NCBI GenBank assembly: GCA_050247075.1
Contig: JBFWUW010000036.1
Coordinates: 1-64,000, forward strand
Length of the DNA stretch: 64,000 bases
Origin: JBFWUW01 sp050247075
Lineage (GTDB): Bacteria; Planctomycetota; Planctomycetia; Pirellulales; JBFWUW01
Direction: 5' to 3'
The notes below the pieces were generated by a model, which did no database searches, was not told where the DNA came from, and worked only from the letters and a program-made list of their open reading frames with translations. Positions 7,903-16,832 of the stretch are shown in pieces (within the stretch, counting starts at the first letter, position 1; each line of letters opens with the position of its first letter). The position numbers were made by a program, and so were the translations under genes.

Positions 7903-10188
7903 TCAGCGGCCTACATCCTGGCTGGCCGCGCGGCGCAAGTTTTGTTCGGCATTTCTTAGATTGTTGGCCGCGGACTCTAGCGATGGTTGCAGGGCTACGG
8001 CACGGCGAAAATGCCCCGCGGCCGATTTCCAGTCGCCCGCGCGGGCTTCCAAGATGCCCAAGTTGTTGTGAGCGTGGGCAAAGTTGGGCTTAAGTTGCAA
8101 CGCCTGTTGATAATGAAGGCGGGCTTGCTGGGGATCTTCCGCGGCCAGCAGGGCGCCAAGATCGTTGTGCGATTCGGCGTGGCCGGGAAAACGCTCCACC
8201 GCTTGGCGGCAGGTCCGCGCTGCTGCCTGGCGATCACCCGCCAGGCGTTGTGTGCGTGCCAAAGCCAACCATGTATCCGGCTGATCGGACAATTTCGCGG
8301 CCCACTCGGCATGAAATAGCGCGGCGGAAACGTCCTGTTCCAACAGCCGCTGCTCCGCTAATTGCTGGTGCCGTTCCGCCAGTCCGGCCCGGTCTGCCTC
8401 TGGCAAGGCCGCGCCTTGGGCAAATCGCGCCAGGGCATCGATGTCGCCAGCAACTTCGTCTTGGGGATCCAATTGCAGCACGCGTTGCGCGGCCAGGGCT
8501 GCCGCGGGCCAGTCGTGGCGCCGGGCCAGCACGGCGGCCCGCTGGAGTTGGGCCTTGACCGATTGGGGCGATGTTTCACAGGCTAGTTCCGCCCTTTGTT
8601 GTGCTTCGGCCAGCCTGTTCTGCCGCAGCCGCAATACGGAAAGATTGAGCTGCGAAGTCAGCTTGTTGGGGAAGTGCCGCGCGGCACTCTCAAAGTAGCC
8701 TTCGGCCTGGGCGAGCTCACCCTGTTCAAACCAGTATCGGCCCAGATTGCCCAACGCGGCGGCACTGTGGGGATTGACTTGCTCTGCGTGGGTAAACAGC
8801 TCTAGATCATTCCGCCAAACCTGGCTTTGTTGATGCGTGCGCCAAGCCAAGGCCAGCCAAATCAACACTCCCACGGTGGCCGCGAGTTTTCGCCGAGAAG
8901 CCGCCTTCGCGGATTTCGCTAGTCCGTCGGCCCACCAAGCCACGCACCATACCGGACCGAGCAAGGCCAGATAGGCGTAGCGGTCGGCGACGGTGGAGTA
9001 GTCCTGGTATTGAAACGGTATCATCCCCAGCACTGGTGCCAGGGCCGCCACGAACAACGCCGCGCCGATGGCCAACCAGCGGCGGCGCGAAAGCCACACG
9101 GCCACTGCCACCGCGACCGGCGCCCACATCGTGATGTAACCAACGCCCGACTCCACGACGCGGAAGGGTGTGCGGCCGTAGTCGATGCCCAGCGCCTCGG
9201 GCCAGACGAGCTTGTACAGGTAAAAGGCCAGCGCGTCGGCCGCGACGATCGGACGCATCAGCAGCGGAACGGCATGGTGCATGGCCTCGTAAGATTGTTC
9301 GCGGCTGCTGATCCAGGCGATGCCCACGACCAGCACGCCCCAAGGTGCAAGTTCAAGCGCGGTCTGGCGGGCGGAACGGCCCAGCCAGCCCCAACTCAAC
9401 ACGGCCGCCAAGAGCGGCCCGGCGGCGGCGGATGACTTTGCCAACAGCGCCAGTCCAAACAGCAATAGCGCCAACAAGTATAGCGCGAGGCAGATGGCAC
9501 GCCTTGGTGCAGGTTCCTGGCTGGCTCGCCTGGCTCTGTCAGCCTCGATATAGGCGATATAGCCATTCAGCGCGGATAGAAGCAGGGTCGCCGCCAAGAG
9601 GCCGCGCGCCTCGGAGACCCAGGCGACCGACTCAACAGCTAGCGGATGAACCAAAAACAGTGCCGCTCCCCACGTTGCCCCACCAATGCCGCAGCCCAGG
9701 CACCGCAATAACCGCCAGGCTAGCCAAACGTTGGCGACTTGCAACGCCAAGTTGCCAGCGTGGAACAGCGAGGCATTGAGCCCGCGGCCAGCCGTGCCGA
9801 ACAAGGTGTCGACATGGGCCAGAACGGCCCACCAAGAGTATGCCAACGGGTTGTACAACCGCTCGAAGGGTGCCTGCCAGAGCCGTGCCAAATTGGCCAG
9901 CCACGGTGGTCCAAAGAAGGGGTTATCTCGCAAATGCAAATGGTCGTCCCAACTCACGAACTCATAGCTCAGAGTGGTCCAATAGAGGGTTAGCGTAGCG
10001 GCGGCCAACAGGGCCAGGGCGGCCACGGGCAAAGGCCGCCAGGCATTCGCTTTGGCGGAGGGCTTGGGAGTTGCTCGAGCCACGCGGCACAAAGTCTTTC
10101 TACGGGTGTGCAAGCCTTCGAGATGAACGGGCGCGGACTCGATTGACGCTCTACATGGCAAGTTCCGTTCGAAAACCGCCGTTGCCAA
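7903..10188 (-). CDS. TMTC-like polytopic membrane protein with C-terminal TPR repeats
   Basis: About 10-11 membrane segments occupy the first 450 residues, followed by TPR-like helical repeats to the end (for example SAAALGNLGRYWFEQGELAQAEGYF and FAHAHNNLGILEARAGDWKSAAGHF). The first luminal loop has SYEFVSWDDHLHLRDNP and the next part VHPLAVESVAWVSEARGLLA; this aspartate-rich loop plus TPR layout is shared with TMTC-type and related GT-C glycosyltransferase-like proteins. A role in transferring sugars from lipid carriers is inferred only from the family. The longest frame begins at a TTG (10188); a GTG at 10083 just before the first membrane segment is an alternative. The gene is convergent with the ABC operon (14-bp gap). 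Confidence 0.75.
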   Translation of the reverse strand: MATAVFERNLPCRASIESAPVHLEGLHTRRKTLCRVARATPKPSAKANAWRPLPVAALALLAAATLTLYWTTLSYEFVSWDDHLHLRDNPFFGPPWLANLARLWQAPFERLYNPLAYSWWAVLAHVDTLFGTAGRGLNASLFHAGNLALQVANVWLAWRLLRCLGCGIGGATWGAALFLVHPLAVESVAWVSEARGLLAATLLLSALNGYIAYIEADRARRASQEPAPRRAICLALYLLALLLFGLALLAKSSAAAGPLLAAVLSWGWLGRSARQTALELAPWGVLVVGIAWISSREQSYEAMHHAVPLLMRPIVAADALAFYLYKLVWPEALGIDYGRTPFRVVESGVGYITMWAPVAVAVAVWLSRRRWLAIGAALFVAALAPVLGMIPFQYQDYSTVADRYAYLALLGPVWCVAWWADGLAKSAKAASRRKLAATVGVLIWLALAWRTHQQSQVWRNDLELFTHAEQVNPHSAAALGNLGRYWFEQGELAQAEGYFESAARHFPNKLTSQLNLSVLRLRQNRLAEAQQRAELACETSPQSVKAQLQRAAVLARRHDWPAAALAAQRVLQLDPQDEVAGDIDALARFAQGAALPEADRAGLAERHQQLAEQRLLEQDVSAALFHAEWAAKLSDQPDTWLALARTQRLAGDRQAAARTCRQAVERFPGHAESHNDLGALLAAEDPQQARLHYQQALQLKPNFAHAHNNLGILEARAGDWKSAAGHFRRAVALQPSLESAANNLRNAEQNLRRAASQDVGR

Positions 10189-10388
10189 CCCATAATTATC
10201 AGATAGGAAAAGACGGAGTCGGTCAACGGGCCTTGGTGGGCCAACGCGCGGGGCCTATTGCGTTTCGTACGGCCAATGAACCCAGGCCGACCAACGGGAA
10301 TGCCGAAAGCTATGCAATTTGACGCGCTCGCAATGGATCATTATCCAAACGAACCGCTATACGACTTTGGTCGAATAAGGCCTGGAGA

Positions 10389-11474
10389 TCAATCCATTTC
10401 CCGCACTTTGCAAACCACAATGGTGATATCGTCCGGTTGCGGGCGGCCCTGGGTGAATTGGTTCACCCGAGAGCGCAAGACCGCCACGATTTCATCGGCC
10501 GATTTGTCGCGGTTCTCGCGGACAGCTTGCAGGCAACGCTCCGTGCCGAAGTGGTTGCCCTGCGAATCGCGGGCTTCGCCTAGACCGTCGGTTGTCATCA
10601 AAATGACCTGGCCAGGCACGAGTGGGATTGGCGGGGCGCAAGGAATGGCTAGCTCCTCTTCCACGCCCAGCGGCAGCGACGTGCTGGCTAGCCGTTGCAC
10701 TTCGCCATTGGGGGCCAACAAATGTGCCTCGTGGCCGGCACCGGCGTAGGTTAGCAAACGGCTAGCGGGATCGAACGACGCCAAGAAGAGGGTCACGAAT
10801 TCCTGGTCGGTATCCTCGGCCAGTACGCGATTGGTAAGTGTGAGGATTTCGCCCAGGTCGTCGTAGGCCAGCGTTAGCGCACGCAAATAGGCTCGCGTTT
10901 CGGCCATCTACAGCGCCGGCCCCAAGCCATGCCCGCTCAAATCCCCCACGGCTATGCCCACCGCGCCGCCGCGCAAGGGCATAAAGTCGTAGAAGTCGCC
11001 GCCGACCTGGCTGGCCGGATAAGAAGCACCCGCGATATCGAAATGGCGCGAGTCGGGCGGGCTGCTGGGGAAAATTCGCTTTTGAATCTGCTGGGCCGCC
11101 AACTCGCTTTCATGGGCCTGGCCCAAGGCGGCCTCCGCGCGTTGTCGTCGCGCGGTCAGGCTAGCCAAGGCAATGGCCGCCCCAAACACGGTGAGCAACC
11201 GCGGCGCGTCGTGCCAGGTCAATTCCAACTGGCCGACGGGCGGCAAGAACAGGAATTCCAAACTCAGCGAAGACAATACCGCCGCCAGCAGCCCTGGCCC
11301 CGCACCGCCATACCAGGCACTGAAGGCCACGCCGACGAACAGAATAGGACCGGAAACCTGGCCGGGAAATGTCGGCTGGATCAACGCACGAACGGCAAGT
11401 GCCAGCAGTATCGACGCACCAACTGCCAAGATCATCAACAGATATCGGGGCAACGGCTTCAGGCGGGCGAGCAT
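10389..11474 (-). pseudogene. SpoIIE/PP2C-type serine phosphatase with DUF4118-like sensor region, interrupted by an in-frame amber codon
   Basis: The ATG at 11474 has a strong Shine-Dalgarno sequence (AAGGAGGT). The N-terminal half holds four membrane helices typical of KdpD-like DUF4118 modules (YLLMILAVGASILLALAV, GPILFVGVAFSAWYGG and others), a short coiled coil, then the start of a SpoIIE phosphatase domain (VGGDFYDFMPL, VGDLSGHGLGPAL). A TAG at 10910-10908 stops this frame, and the same frame resumes at once with ATG (MAETRAYLRAL) and encodes the rest of the domain, including FVTLFLASFD, YAGAGHEAHLL, TTDGLGEARD and PQPDDITIVV. The family normally has a leucine where the TAG lies, so a single TTG-to-TAG change is the simplest cause. 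The immediate TAGATG might allow re-initiation. Confidence 0.85.
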
Positions 11475-11780
11475 GCGCTGACCTCCTTGAGCGTGCAAGA
11501 AATAACTCTCTACGCTCGCGCTGCGGCGGCCCCAAGCAGACGCGGCGTGTGGCCCCCTGCCCACGAACCATGCCACCCATCCTAACAGGGTACAGGACTT
11601 AATCCCATGAAATGGCCAGATATTTCTGGATTCGTTTTCGTTTTAAGCGACCCGCGGCTTGGCTATCATGCGGGTTGAACTGGGAAGGCGATTGATTGCG
11701 GTCTGATGCGGATTGCCAATCAAGGACGATTCGCCGCGGAGCGCGCTACCTGGTCCCGTGGAGAATTGGGAGACAGACCT

Positions 11781-14700
11781 ATGCCAACGTTGATTGTAGT
11801 ACGTCCTTCCGCGAGTCGAACGTTGTGGCAGTTCTTGGCCATGCTGGCCGCCTGTTGTGCGTTACCATCCGTGACGAAAACAGTCCGGGCCCAGGAAGAG
11901 CCGCTGTTCACCAAGACACTGAATGTCGAGCCACAACACATTTCGACCGACGAATCGGTGACGTATGACTACGATATTGTTTACGTCCGCGCGTTACGCG
12001 CCGGCGACGACCAGCACAAACGGTTCTACACCGATTTCTCGCAACCCGTCACCTTGGAGCCTGGGGCCGATCTTGTCTTGCTGCACCCCGACGGCAGCGA
12101 GGAACTGCTGGTAGCGGGCGGGGAGGGTTCGATTACCGATCCGGTTGTTTCCTTCGATGGCGAGTGGGTGTATTACGTCCACATTTACAACCTGGCGGAG
12201 CGTTCGCAGTGGTCGCCGCCGCGCGACGGAGCCGACATTTTCAAGATTCATCTGGCCACCCGGCGCGTGGTGCGGCTGACCAACCAGCAGTTCACACCCA
12301 ATACCGGCGCGGCCAACTGGTCGTCCGACTATCGCACGCCACAAGAGGGCAAAACGCATTTCGACTTGGGTGTCTTCAACATGGGCCCCCATCCGCTACC
12401 TGGCGGGCGGATTGTGTTCACTAGCAACCGAGACGGGTTTCGGCCCTCGAAGGGCTACCCGGCGATCGCCTTGCAGTTGTTTGTAATGGACGACCGCGAG
12501 GAAAGCATTGGCGAGGAAGAACCGCACCCGGCCAATCTGGAAAAGATCGGCCATCTCAATATCGCCGGCGCGCTTCACCCGGTGACGTTGGCCGATGGCC
12601 GGATCATGTTCAGCACGTTGGAGTCGCAGGGGATTCGGAGTGAGATTTCGTGGGGCATTTGGACGATCCACCCCGACGGCACCAATTGGGCACCGCTGGT
12701 CAGCGCGTTCGATCCAGGGGGAGCTTCCAACGGGTTCCACTTTCAAACGCAACTTTCCGACCGCTCGATCGTGATTGAGGAGTACTACAACCAAAACAAC
12801 AGCGGTTTCGGTGCCTATCTCAAGTTGCCGTCCTCTCCGCCGGCCGATTCGCCGGCATTCGGGCCGGCCTATATGCAAGACCCGCGGAACACGCCGCTGC
12901 GCTTTGGCCGTTTCGATAACGGCAAGGGCAAGATGTACCACTTGCCGTTTGTGCCGGCGGGGGCCGTTTCGCTGACGCCTTTCGCGCTCAATGGGGAAGG
13001 CCCGGCCGACTCCTCGGTGCTGGCCGATCCCCATTCGCCCAAGGTCGGCAAAGTCACGCACCCGTCCGGTGCGCCCGATAACCACTTGTTGACAATCTGG
13101 TCGCCCGGACCGGCCAACCACCAGTACAAGTTCCCGCCGCAGATCGACGGGGGCATTTATCTCATCAAGCGGGGAGAAGTGCTGGAAGAACCGGGCCAAA
13201 TGCTGCTTATCAAGAATGATCCGCAATACAATGAGAGTTGGCCGCGGGCCGTGGTCCCCTATGCACGCATTTACGGCCAAAAGCAGCCCAAGCTGCTGCC
13301 ACGCCTGGCCAACGACGGCGCTCTGTCGCGGCATTTGCCGGCGGGTACTCCGTTTGGACTGATCGGTTCGTCCAGCCTCTACAAGCGAGAAAGCTATCCC
13401 AACGGCACCGTGCCGGAAGGCAAGACCACGTCTGAGTACGCCGGCGGCCGCGACCCGTGGCGCGGGCTGGATGCCTTTACCAGCCACGGCAATGGCATGC
13501 CAATCAACTGGCATAACCAAGGAGCCGATGTCGGCTTGTACAACAACGAAGATATCCACGCGCTGCGCATTCTGGCGATGGATCCCACGACCGACCGGCA
13601 TCGAGGGGCGAAGTCGGGCCGGCTGTTCCATAGCCATGCCATGGAACGGCTGCGGATTCTGGGGGAAATTCCCGTGCGCAAGTTTGGCCAACCCGCGACC
13701 CAGTACGGAACCAGCGACGACGGCCAACCGCTGGACCCCGACGGCAATCCCGATACCAGCTTTCTGGCCAAGATACCGGCCGACGTGCCATTTACCTTTC
13801 AGACCTTGGACAAAGATGGCCTGGTGCTGAACATGTCGCAGACCTGGCATCAACTGCGTCCCGGCGAGATCCGCCACGACTGTGGCGGCTGCCACGCCCA
13901 CAGCCAGCGCCCCACCGAATTTCAGCAGACGTTGGCCGCCCAGCCCGACTATGCACTGTTCGATTTGACAAAACAATCGCCGCTGATTGCCGCGCGTGAA
14001 CCCGTACAAGCAGCGCGCACCAGCGGTTCTGGTGTCTTGGTATCGCGTGCAACCGAAGATGGCCGCCAGTACGACAACCTAGACGCAACCACCCTGAACT
14101 TTGCCGAGCGTCCCGTCACGGTAGAGTTTCAGCGGGATATTCGCCCCATTTTGGCGAGAAGCTGCACGGCATGCCATAGCGGCCAAAGCCCGCGGCCTGC
14201 CGGAAATCTCGTCCTGGACGACGACTCGCCCCTGCAGCACGAGCATTGGGGTGTGTTTCCCAATACTTATTACAGGTTGGCTCTCGACGCCAGCGGGCAA
14301 TACGGCCACAAACCGGTGGGCTACGATTCGTGGGGCTATCCGCAGGCCTCGCGATATGTCCGCAAATTCCAATCTCGCCGCAGCCTTTTGGTGTGGAAGA
14401 TTTTTGGCCGGCGGCTGGATGGATTTGCCAACGACGACCATCCGTCGGAATCGTCCCCTGGAGCGGGCGACCTGGTTCATGCCGGCCAAACCCTGGACCC
14501 CAAGCAATATGCCTCGCGGGCCGATATTGATTTTGTGGGTAGCGTCATGCCGCCGCCAGAGGCCGTTCGCGCGGGCAAGGTCCAGCCGCTCAGCGATGAG
14601 GATCGGCGGACCTTAACACGGTGGATCGACCTGGGCTGTCCGATCGACTTGGATTACGATCCACAAGAACCGGCCGAGAACGGGCTGGGCTGGCAGCTTG

Positions 14701-15017
14701 ACGATTTGCGGCCCACGTTGGCGGTAACACTGCCGCGACCCGGCAAGAACGCGCCGCTCGACCGACTGCTGGTTGGCCTGCACGACGCCACCAGCGGGCT
14801 CGATGTCTCGACTTTGAGCATCACCAGCAGCGCGGCCATCGCCGGCCTGGCCGCGGGGACGAACTTGGCGGACCAATTTCAACCGACTGAACCTGGTGTG
14901 TGGGAATGGAAGCTGCCCGCCGCTATTTCCAATCTGCCTCCCGCGCTAGTTACGGTGACGGTTCGCGATCAACAAGGAAATACGGCAACGGTCGTCAGGA
15001 GGTTTTCAGTGGAGTAG
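11781..15017 (+). CDS. Secreted HzsA-like (hydrazine-synthase-alpha-related) c-type cytochrome with beta-propeller
   Basis: A protein of about 1078 aa from the ATG at 11781 (an in-frame ATG at 11706 adds 25 residues). It has an N-terminal membrane/signal segment and a propeller-like N-terminal half with WD40/TolB-type blades (VVSFDGEWVYYVHIYN, GGRIVFTSNRDG, LADGRIMFSTLES). Two c-heme motifs follow: C701-GGCH and C795-TACH, the latter in a cytochrome-c-like stretch FQRDIRPILARSCTACHSG. This order is seen in the hydrazine synthase alpha subunit relatives common in planctomycetes that do not perform anammox, so hydrazine synthesis should not be assumed; a periplasmic redox role is inferred. The last 116 codons recur almost exactly at 21958-22305. 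Confidence 0.8.
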   Translation: MPTLIVVRPSASRTLWQFLAMLAACCALPSVTKTVRAQEEPLFTKTLNVEPQHISTDESVTYDYDIVYVRALRAGDDQHKRFYTDFSQPVTLEPGADLVLLHPDGSEELLVAGGEGSITDPVVSFDGEWVYYVHIYNLAERSQWSPPRDGADIFKIHLATRRVVRLTNQQFTPNTGAANWSSDYRTPQEGKTHFDLGVFNMGPHPLPGGRIVFTSNRDGFRPSKGYPAIALQLFVMDDREESIGEEEPHPANLEKIGHLNIAGALHPVTLADGRIMFSTLESQGIRSEISWGIWTIHPDGTNWAPLVSAFDPGGASNGFHFQTQLSDRSIVIEEYYNQNNSGFGAYLKLPSSPPADSPAFGPAYMQDPRNTPLRFGRFDNGKGKMYHLPFVPAGAVSLTPFALNGEGPADSSVLADPHSPKVGKVTHPSGAPDNHLLTIWSPGPANHQYKFPPQIDGGIYLIKRGEVLEEPGQMLLIKNDPQYNESWPRAVVPYARIYGQKQPKLLPRLANDGALSRHLPAGTPFGLIGSSSLYKRESYPNGTVPEGKTTSEYAGGRDPWRGLDAFTSHGNGMPINWHNQGADVGLYNNEDIHALRILAMDPTTDRHRGAKSGRLFHSHAMERLRILGEIPVRKFGQPATQYGTSDDGQPLDPDGNPDTSFLAKIPADVPFTFQTLDKDGLVLNMSQTWHQLRPGEIRHDCGGCHAHSQRPTEFQQTLAAQPDYALFDLTKQSPLIAAREPVQAARTSGSGVLVSRATEDGRQYDNLDATTLNFAERPVTVEFQRDIRPILARSCTACHSGQSPRPAGNLVLDDDSPLQHEHWGVFPNTYYRLALDASGQYGHKPVGYDSWGYPQASRYVRKFQSRRSLLVWKIFGRRLDGFANDDHPSESSPGAGDLVHAGQTLDPKQYASRADIDFVGSVMPPPEAVRAGKVQPLSDEDRRTLTRWIDLGCPIDLDYDPQEPAENGLGWQLDDLRPTLAVTLPRPGKNAPLDRLLVGLHDATSGLDVSTLSITSSAAIAGLAAGTNLADQFQPTEPGVWEWKLPAAISNLPPALVTVTVRDQQGNTATVVRRFSVE
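14670..15017 (+). repeat. 348-bp direct repeat, copy 1 (3' end of the HzsA-like gene)
   Basis: This segment matches 21958-22305 without gaps at 342 of 348 positions by my hand alignment. The match begins at a CCG codon and ends exactly at the stop codon (TAG here, TAA in copy 2). The two copies lie 7288 bp apart in the same orientation and bracket the sulfate-transport module. Confidence 0.92.
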
Positions 15018-15096
15018 GTGGGAAGGCTAAACTCCGGCAGCATTCTGTGAATTGGGCCGCTTTCGATCATCAATCGTGCATTTCATGCCCACCCCC

Positions 15097-15125
15097 TTGA
15101 CATTCTTCGCTGGCACGCCTATATT
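15097..15125 (+). promoter_or_regulatory. Near-consensus sigma70-type promoter of the Rrf2 gene
   Basis: TTGACA at 15097-15102, a 17-bp spacer and TATATT at 15120-15125 give an almost ideal promoter, about 50 bp before the Rrf2 start codon at 15178. A motif shared with the region before the sulfate-binding protein gene lies immediately downstream, over the expected transcription start. Confidence 0.75.
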
Positions 15126-15134
15126 TACCACCAA

Positions 15135-15154
15135 CTTAGTCGTGCTTATTTCTC
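15135..15154 (+). promoter_or_regulatory. Putative Rrf2 operator, copy A
   Basis: The 20-bp stretch CTTAGTCGTGCTTATTTCTC matches 15671-15690 at 16 positions. It sits about 10 bp after the -10 element of the Rrf2 promoter, where a bound repressor would block initiation. Assignment as an Rrf2 site is inferred from its presence before both the regulator and the transport operon; symmetry is weak. Confidence 0.5.
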
Positions 15155-15177
15155 ATGGTTTGAATTGCAACGATCCG

Positions 15178-15642
15178 ATGAAACTATCACGTCGCTCGGA
15201 TTATGCTTTACGGGCGTTGTTCAGCCTGGCAGACCGTTATCGGCAGGGTCCGCTTTCGATTCGCGAGCTAGCGGAACACAACGATATACCACGTAGATTC
15301 TTAGAGCAGATCATGCTTGATTTGAAAGGAAAAGGTTGGGTTCGAAGCTTGGCAGGTCGCGACGGCGGTTTCGAGCTTGCTGTTTCGCCTGAAGAGCTTA
15401 CGATGGGCCAAGTTGTGCGATTATTCGATGGTGTCTTGTCGCCCATCGGTTGTGTATCGGTCACCGATTACGAAGCATGTACCCAAGAGTCACATTGTCG
15501 ATTTCGGCGCGTGTTACTGGAAATACGAAACTTTACCAGTCATTTGATGGAAAAGGCTACCCTGGCGAGAGTTATGCGGGGTGAACCGGTGCGTCGTGAC
15601 GAGGTCTTTCAGGCAGCCTTTATCGCCGGGGATGGTATCTGA
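15178..15642 (+). CDS. Rrf2 family transcriptional regulator
   Basis: A 154-aa protein opening MKLSRRSDYALRALFSLADRY, the typical Rrf2 winged-helix start, with LAEHNDIPRRFLEQIMLDL as recognition region and GRDGGFELAVSPEELTMGQVV as wing. Three cysteines spaced C-x8-C-x5-C (PIGC, EAC, SHC) occupy the position of the iron-sulfur ligands or sensing cysteines in IscR/NsrR-like members. The start at 15178 is chosen because the family begins there; a frame from 15052 would overlap the promoter. Its place before a sulfate ABC operon suggests a CymR-like control of sulfur uptake. Base composition here is visibly more AT-rich than in the flanking genes. Confidence 0.92.
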   Translation: MKLSRRSDYALRALFSLADRYRQGPLSIRELAEHNDIPRRFLEQIMLDLKGKGWVRSLAGRDGGFELAVSPEELTMGQVVRLFDGVLSPIGCVSVTDYEACTQESHCRFRRVLLEIRNFTSHLMEKATLARVMRGEPVRRDEVFQAAFIAGDGI

Positions 15643-15670
15643 GTGTTTTTTTAGGAGATAGTATCACTTA

Positions 15671-15690
15671 CTGAGTCGTGGTTATTTTTG
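15671..15690 (+). promoter_or_regulatory. Putative Rrf2 operator, copy B
   Basis: CTGAGTCGTGGTTATTTTTG matches copy A (15135-15154) at 16 of 20 positions. It lies 39 bp before the sulfate-binding protein start at 15729 and 7 bp after a possible -10 sequence TAGTAT (15659-15664). The same position relative to two promoters supports a shared regulatory role. Confidence 0.5.
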
Positions 15691-15728
15691 CCCTGTATAC
15701 CGGCCTCAAGCGGGCCAAGGAGAGAGAA

Positions 15729-16766
15729 ATGAAGACCTTCAGGTTTGTCGGGCCGATGCTCATCACGTTTCTTGGGATTGTAGCCACAGGTTGCGAGCAA
15801 AGCGGGGGTGCCGCCGTGAGTATCCCCAGACCGCGTCAATCGGTGGAAATTCTGAATGTCTCTTACGACCCGACTCGCGAGTTGTGGAAAGAGCTGAACG
15901 ATATTTTCGTGCCGGCATACAACGCGAAAGGGAACGTGCGGCTGACGATTCGGCAATCGCACGCCGGTTCCAGCAGTCAGGCACGCAGCGTGATTGACGG
16001 CCTGGAAGCCGACGTCGTGACACTGGCCATGTGGACCGACACCGATGCAATTCGCGAGAAAGGCCTGATCGCCGAGAATTGGGAATCGCGTTTGCCGGAA
16101 AGGTCGATGCCGTACCTCTCCACGATCGTGTTCGTGGTTCGGCAAGGCAACCCCAAGGAAATCAAGGATTGGGAGGATTTAGCCCGGGACGATCTGCAAA
16201 TCGTCACGCCTAATCCCAAAACCTCAGGTAATGGAAAGCTGAGTTTTCTGGCGGCCTGGGGAGCGGTGGTCGTGGCAGGAGGAAGCGACGCGGATGCCCT
16301 ATCCTTGGTCACTAAACTCTACAAGAACACGCCTGTACTCGATACGGCCGCCCGTGCCGCCACCACCACGTTTGCCCAAAAAGGGATCGGCGATGTGCAT
16401 TTGACGTGGGAGAACGAAGCCTACCTGGAGGTACAAGAGTCCCGCGGAGAACTGGAGATTGTTTACCCGGCGCGCAGCATTCGGGCGGAGCCGCAAGTCT
16501 CCTTGGTCGACAAGAACGTTGATCGGCACGGCACTCGGGACGTGTCAAATGCCTATCTGAACTTCTTGTATACCGACGAAGCGCAGCGGGCCATTGGTCG
16601 GCACTACTACCGGCCGATCAATCATGAAATTCGCGCGGAGTTTGCCGCTACGCTGCCGGACCTGGAGTTGTTCACCATCAACGACTTCACCGCTGGTTGG
16701 GCCGATGCCAACCAGAGATTCTTCGGCGAAGGCGGGGTATTCGACCAGATCTATGCATCGAAGTGA
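15729..16766 (+). CDS. sbp: Sulfate ABC transporter substrate-binding lipoprotein
   Basis: A 345-aa periplasmic sulfate/thiosulfate-binding protein. The N-terminus is a lipoprotein signal ending GIVATGC with acylation at C22. Family motifs include EILNVSYDPTRELWKELN, RQSHAGSSSQARSVIDGLEADVVTLA and NPKTSGNGKLSFLAAWG, which contribute to the sulfate site in Sbp/CysP proteins. The ATG at 15729 is preceded by an AAGGAGAG Shine-Dalgarno; an upstream in-frame ATG-like start at 15678 would place 17 residues before the signal. It is the first gene of the transporter operon with cysT, cysW and cysA. Confidence 0.93.
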   Translation: MKTFRFVGPMLITFLGIVATGCEQSGGAAVSIPRPRQSVEILNVSYDPTRELWKELNDIFVPAYNAKGNVRLTIRQSHAGSSSQARSVIDGLEADVVTLAMWTDTDAIREKGLIAENWESRLPERSMPYLSTIVFVVRQGNPKEIKDWEDLARDDLQIVTPNPKTSGNGKLSFLAAWGAVVVAGGSDADALSLVTKLYKNTPVLDTAARAATTTFAQKGIGDVHLTWENEAYLEVQESRGELEIVYPARSIRAEPQVSLVDKNVDRHGTRDVSNAYLNFLYTDEAQRAIGRHYYRPINHEIRAEFAATLPDLELFTINDFTAGWADANQRFFGEGGVFDQIYASK

Positions 16767-16832
16767 CTGGACCGCGGCAGAGGTTGCCGCCGTCGATCGC
16801 TTCACGGTGTGAATTCGGAAAAGGAAATTGCC

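Noticed and set aside
12396..14009. A 537-aa frame on the minus strand
   Set aside because: Antisense shadow of the HzsA-like gene with arginine/glycine/histidine-rich composition and no domain.
11781..15017. Evidence for anammox metabolism
   Set aside because: HzsA-like proteins occur in many non-anammox planctomycetes, and no hydrazine synthase beta/gamma or hydrazine dehydrogenase is present here.
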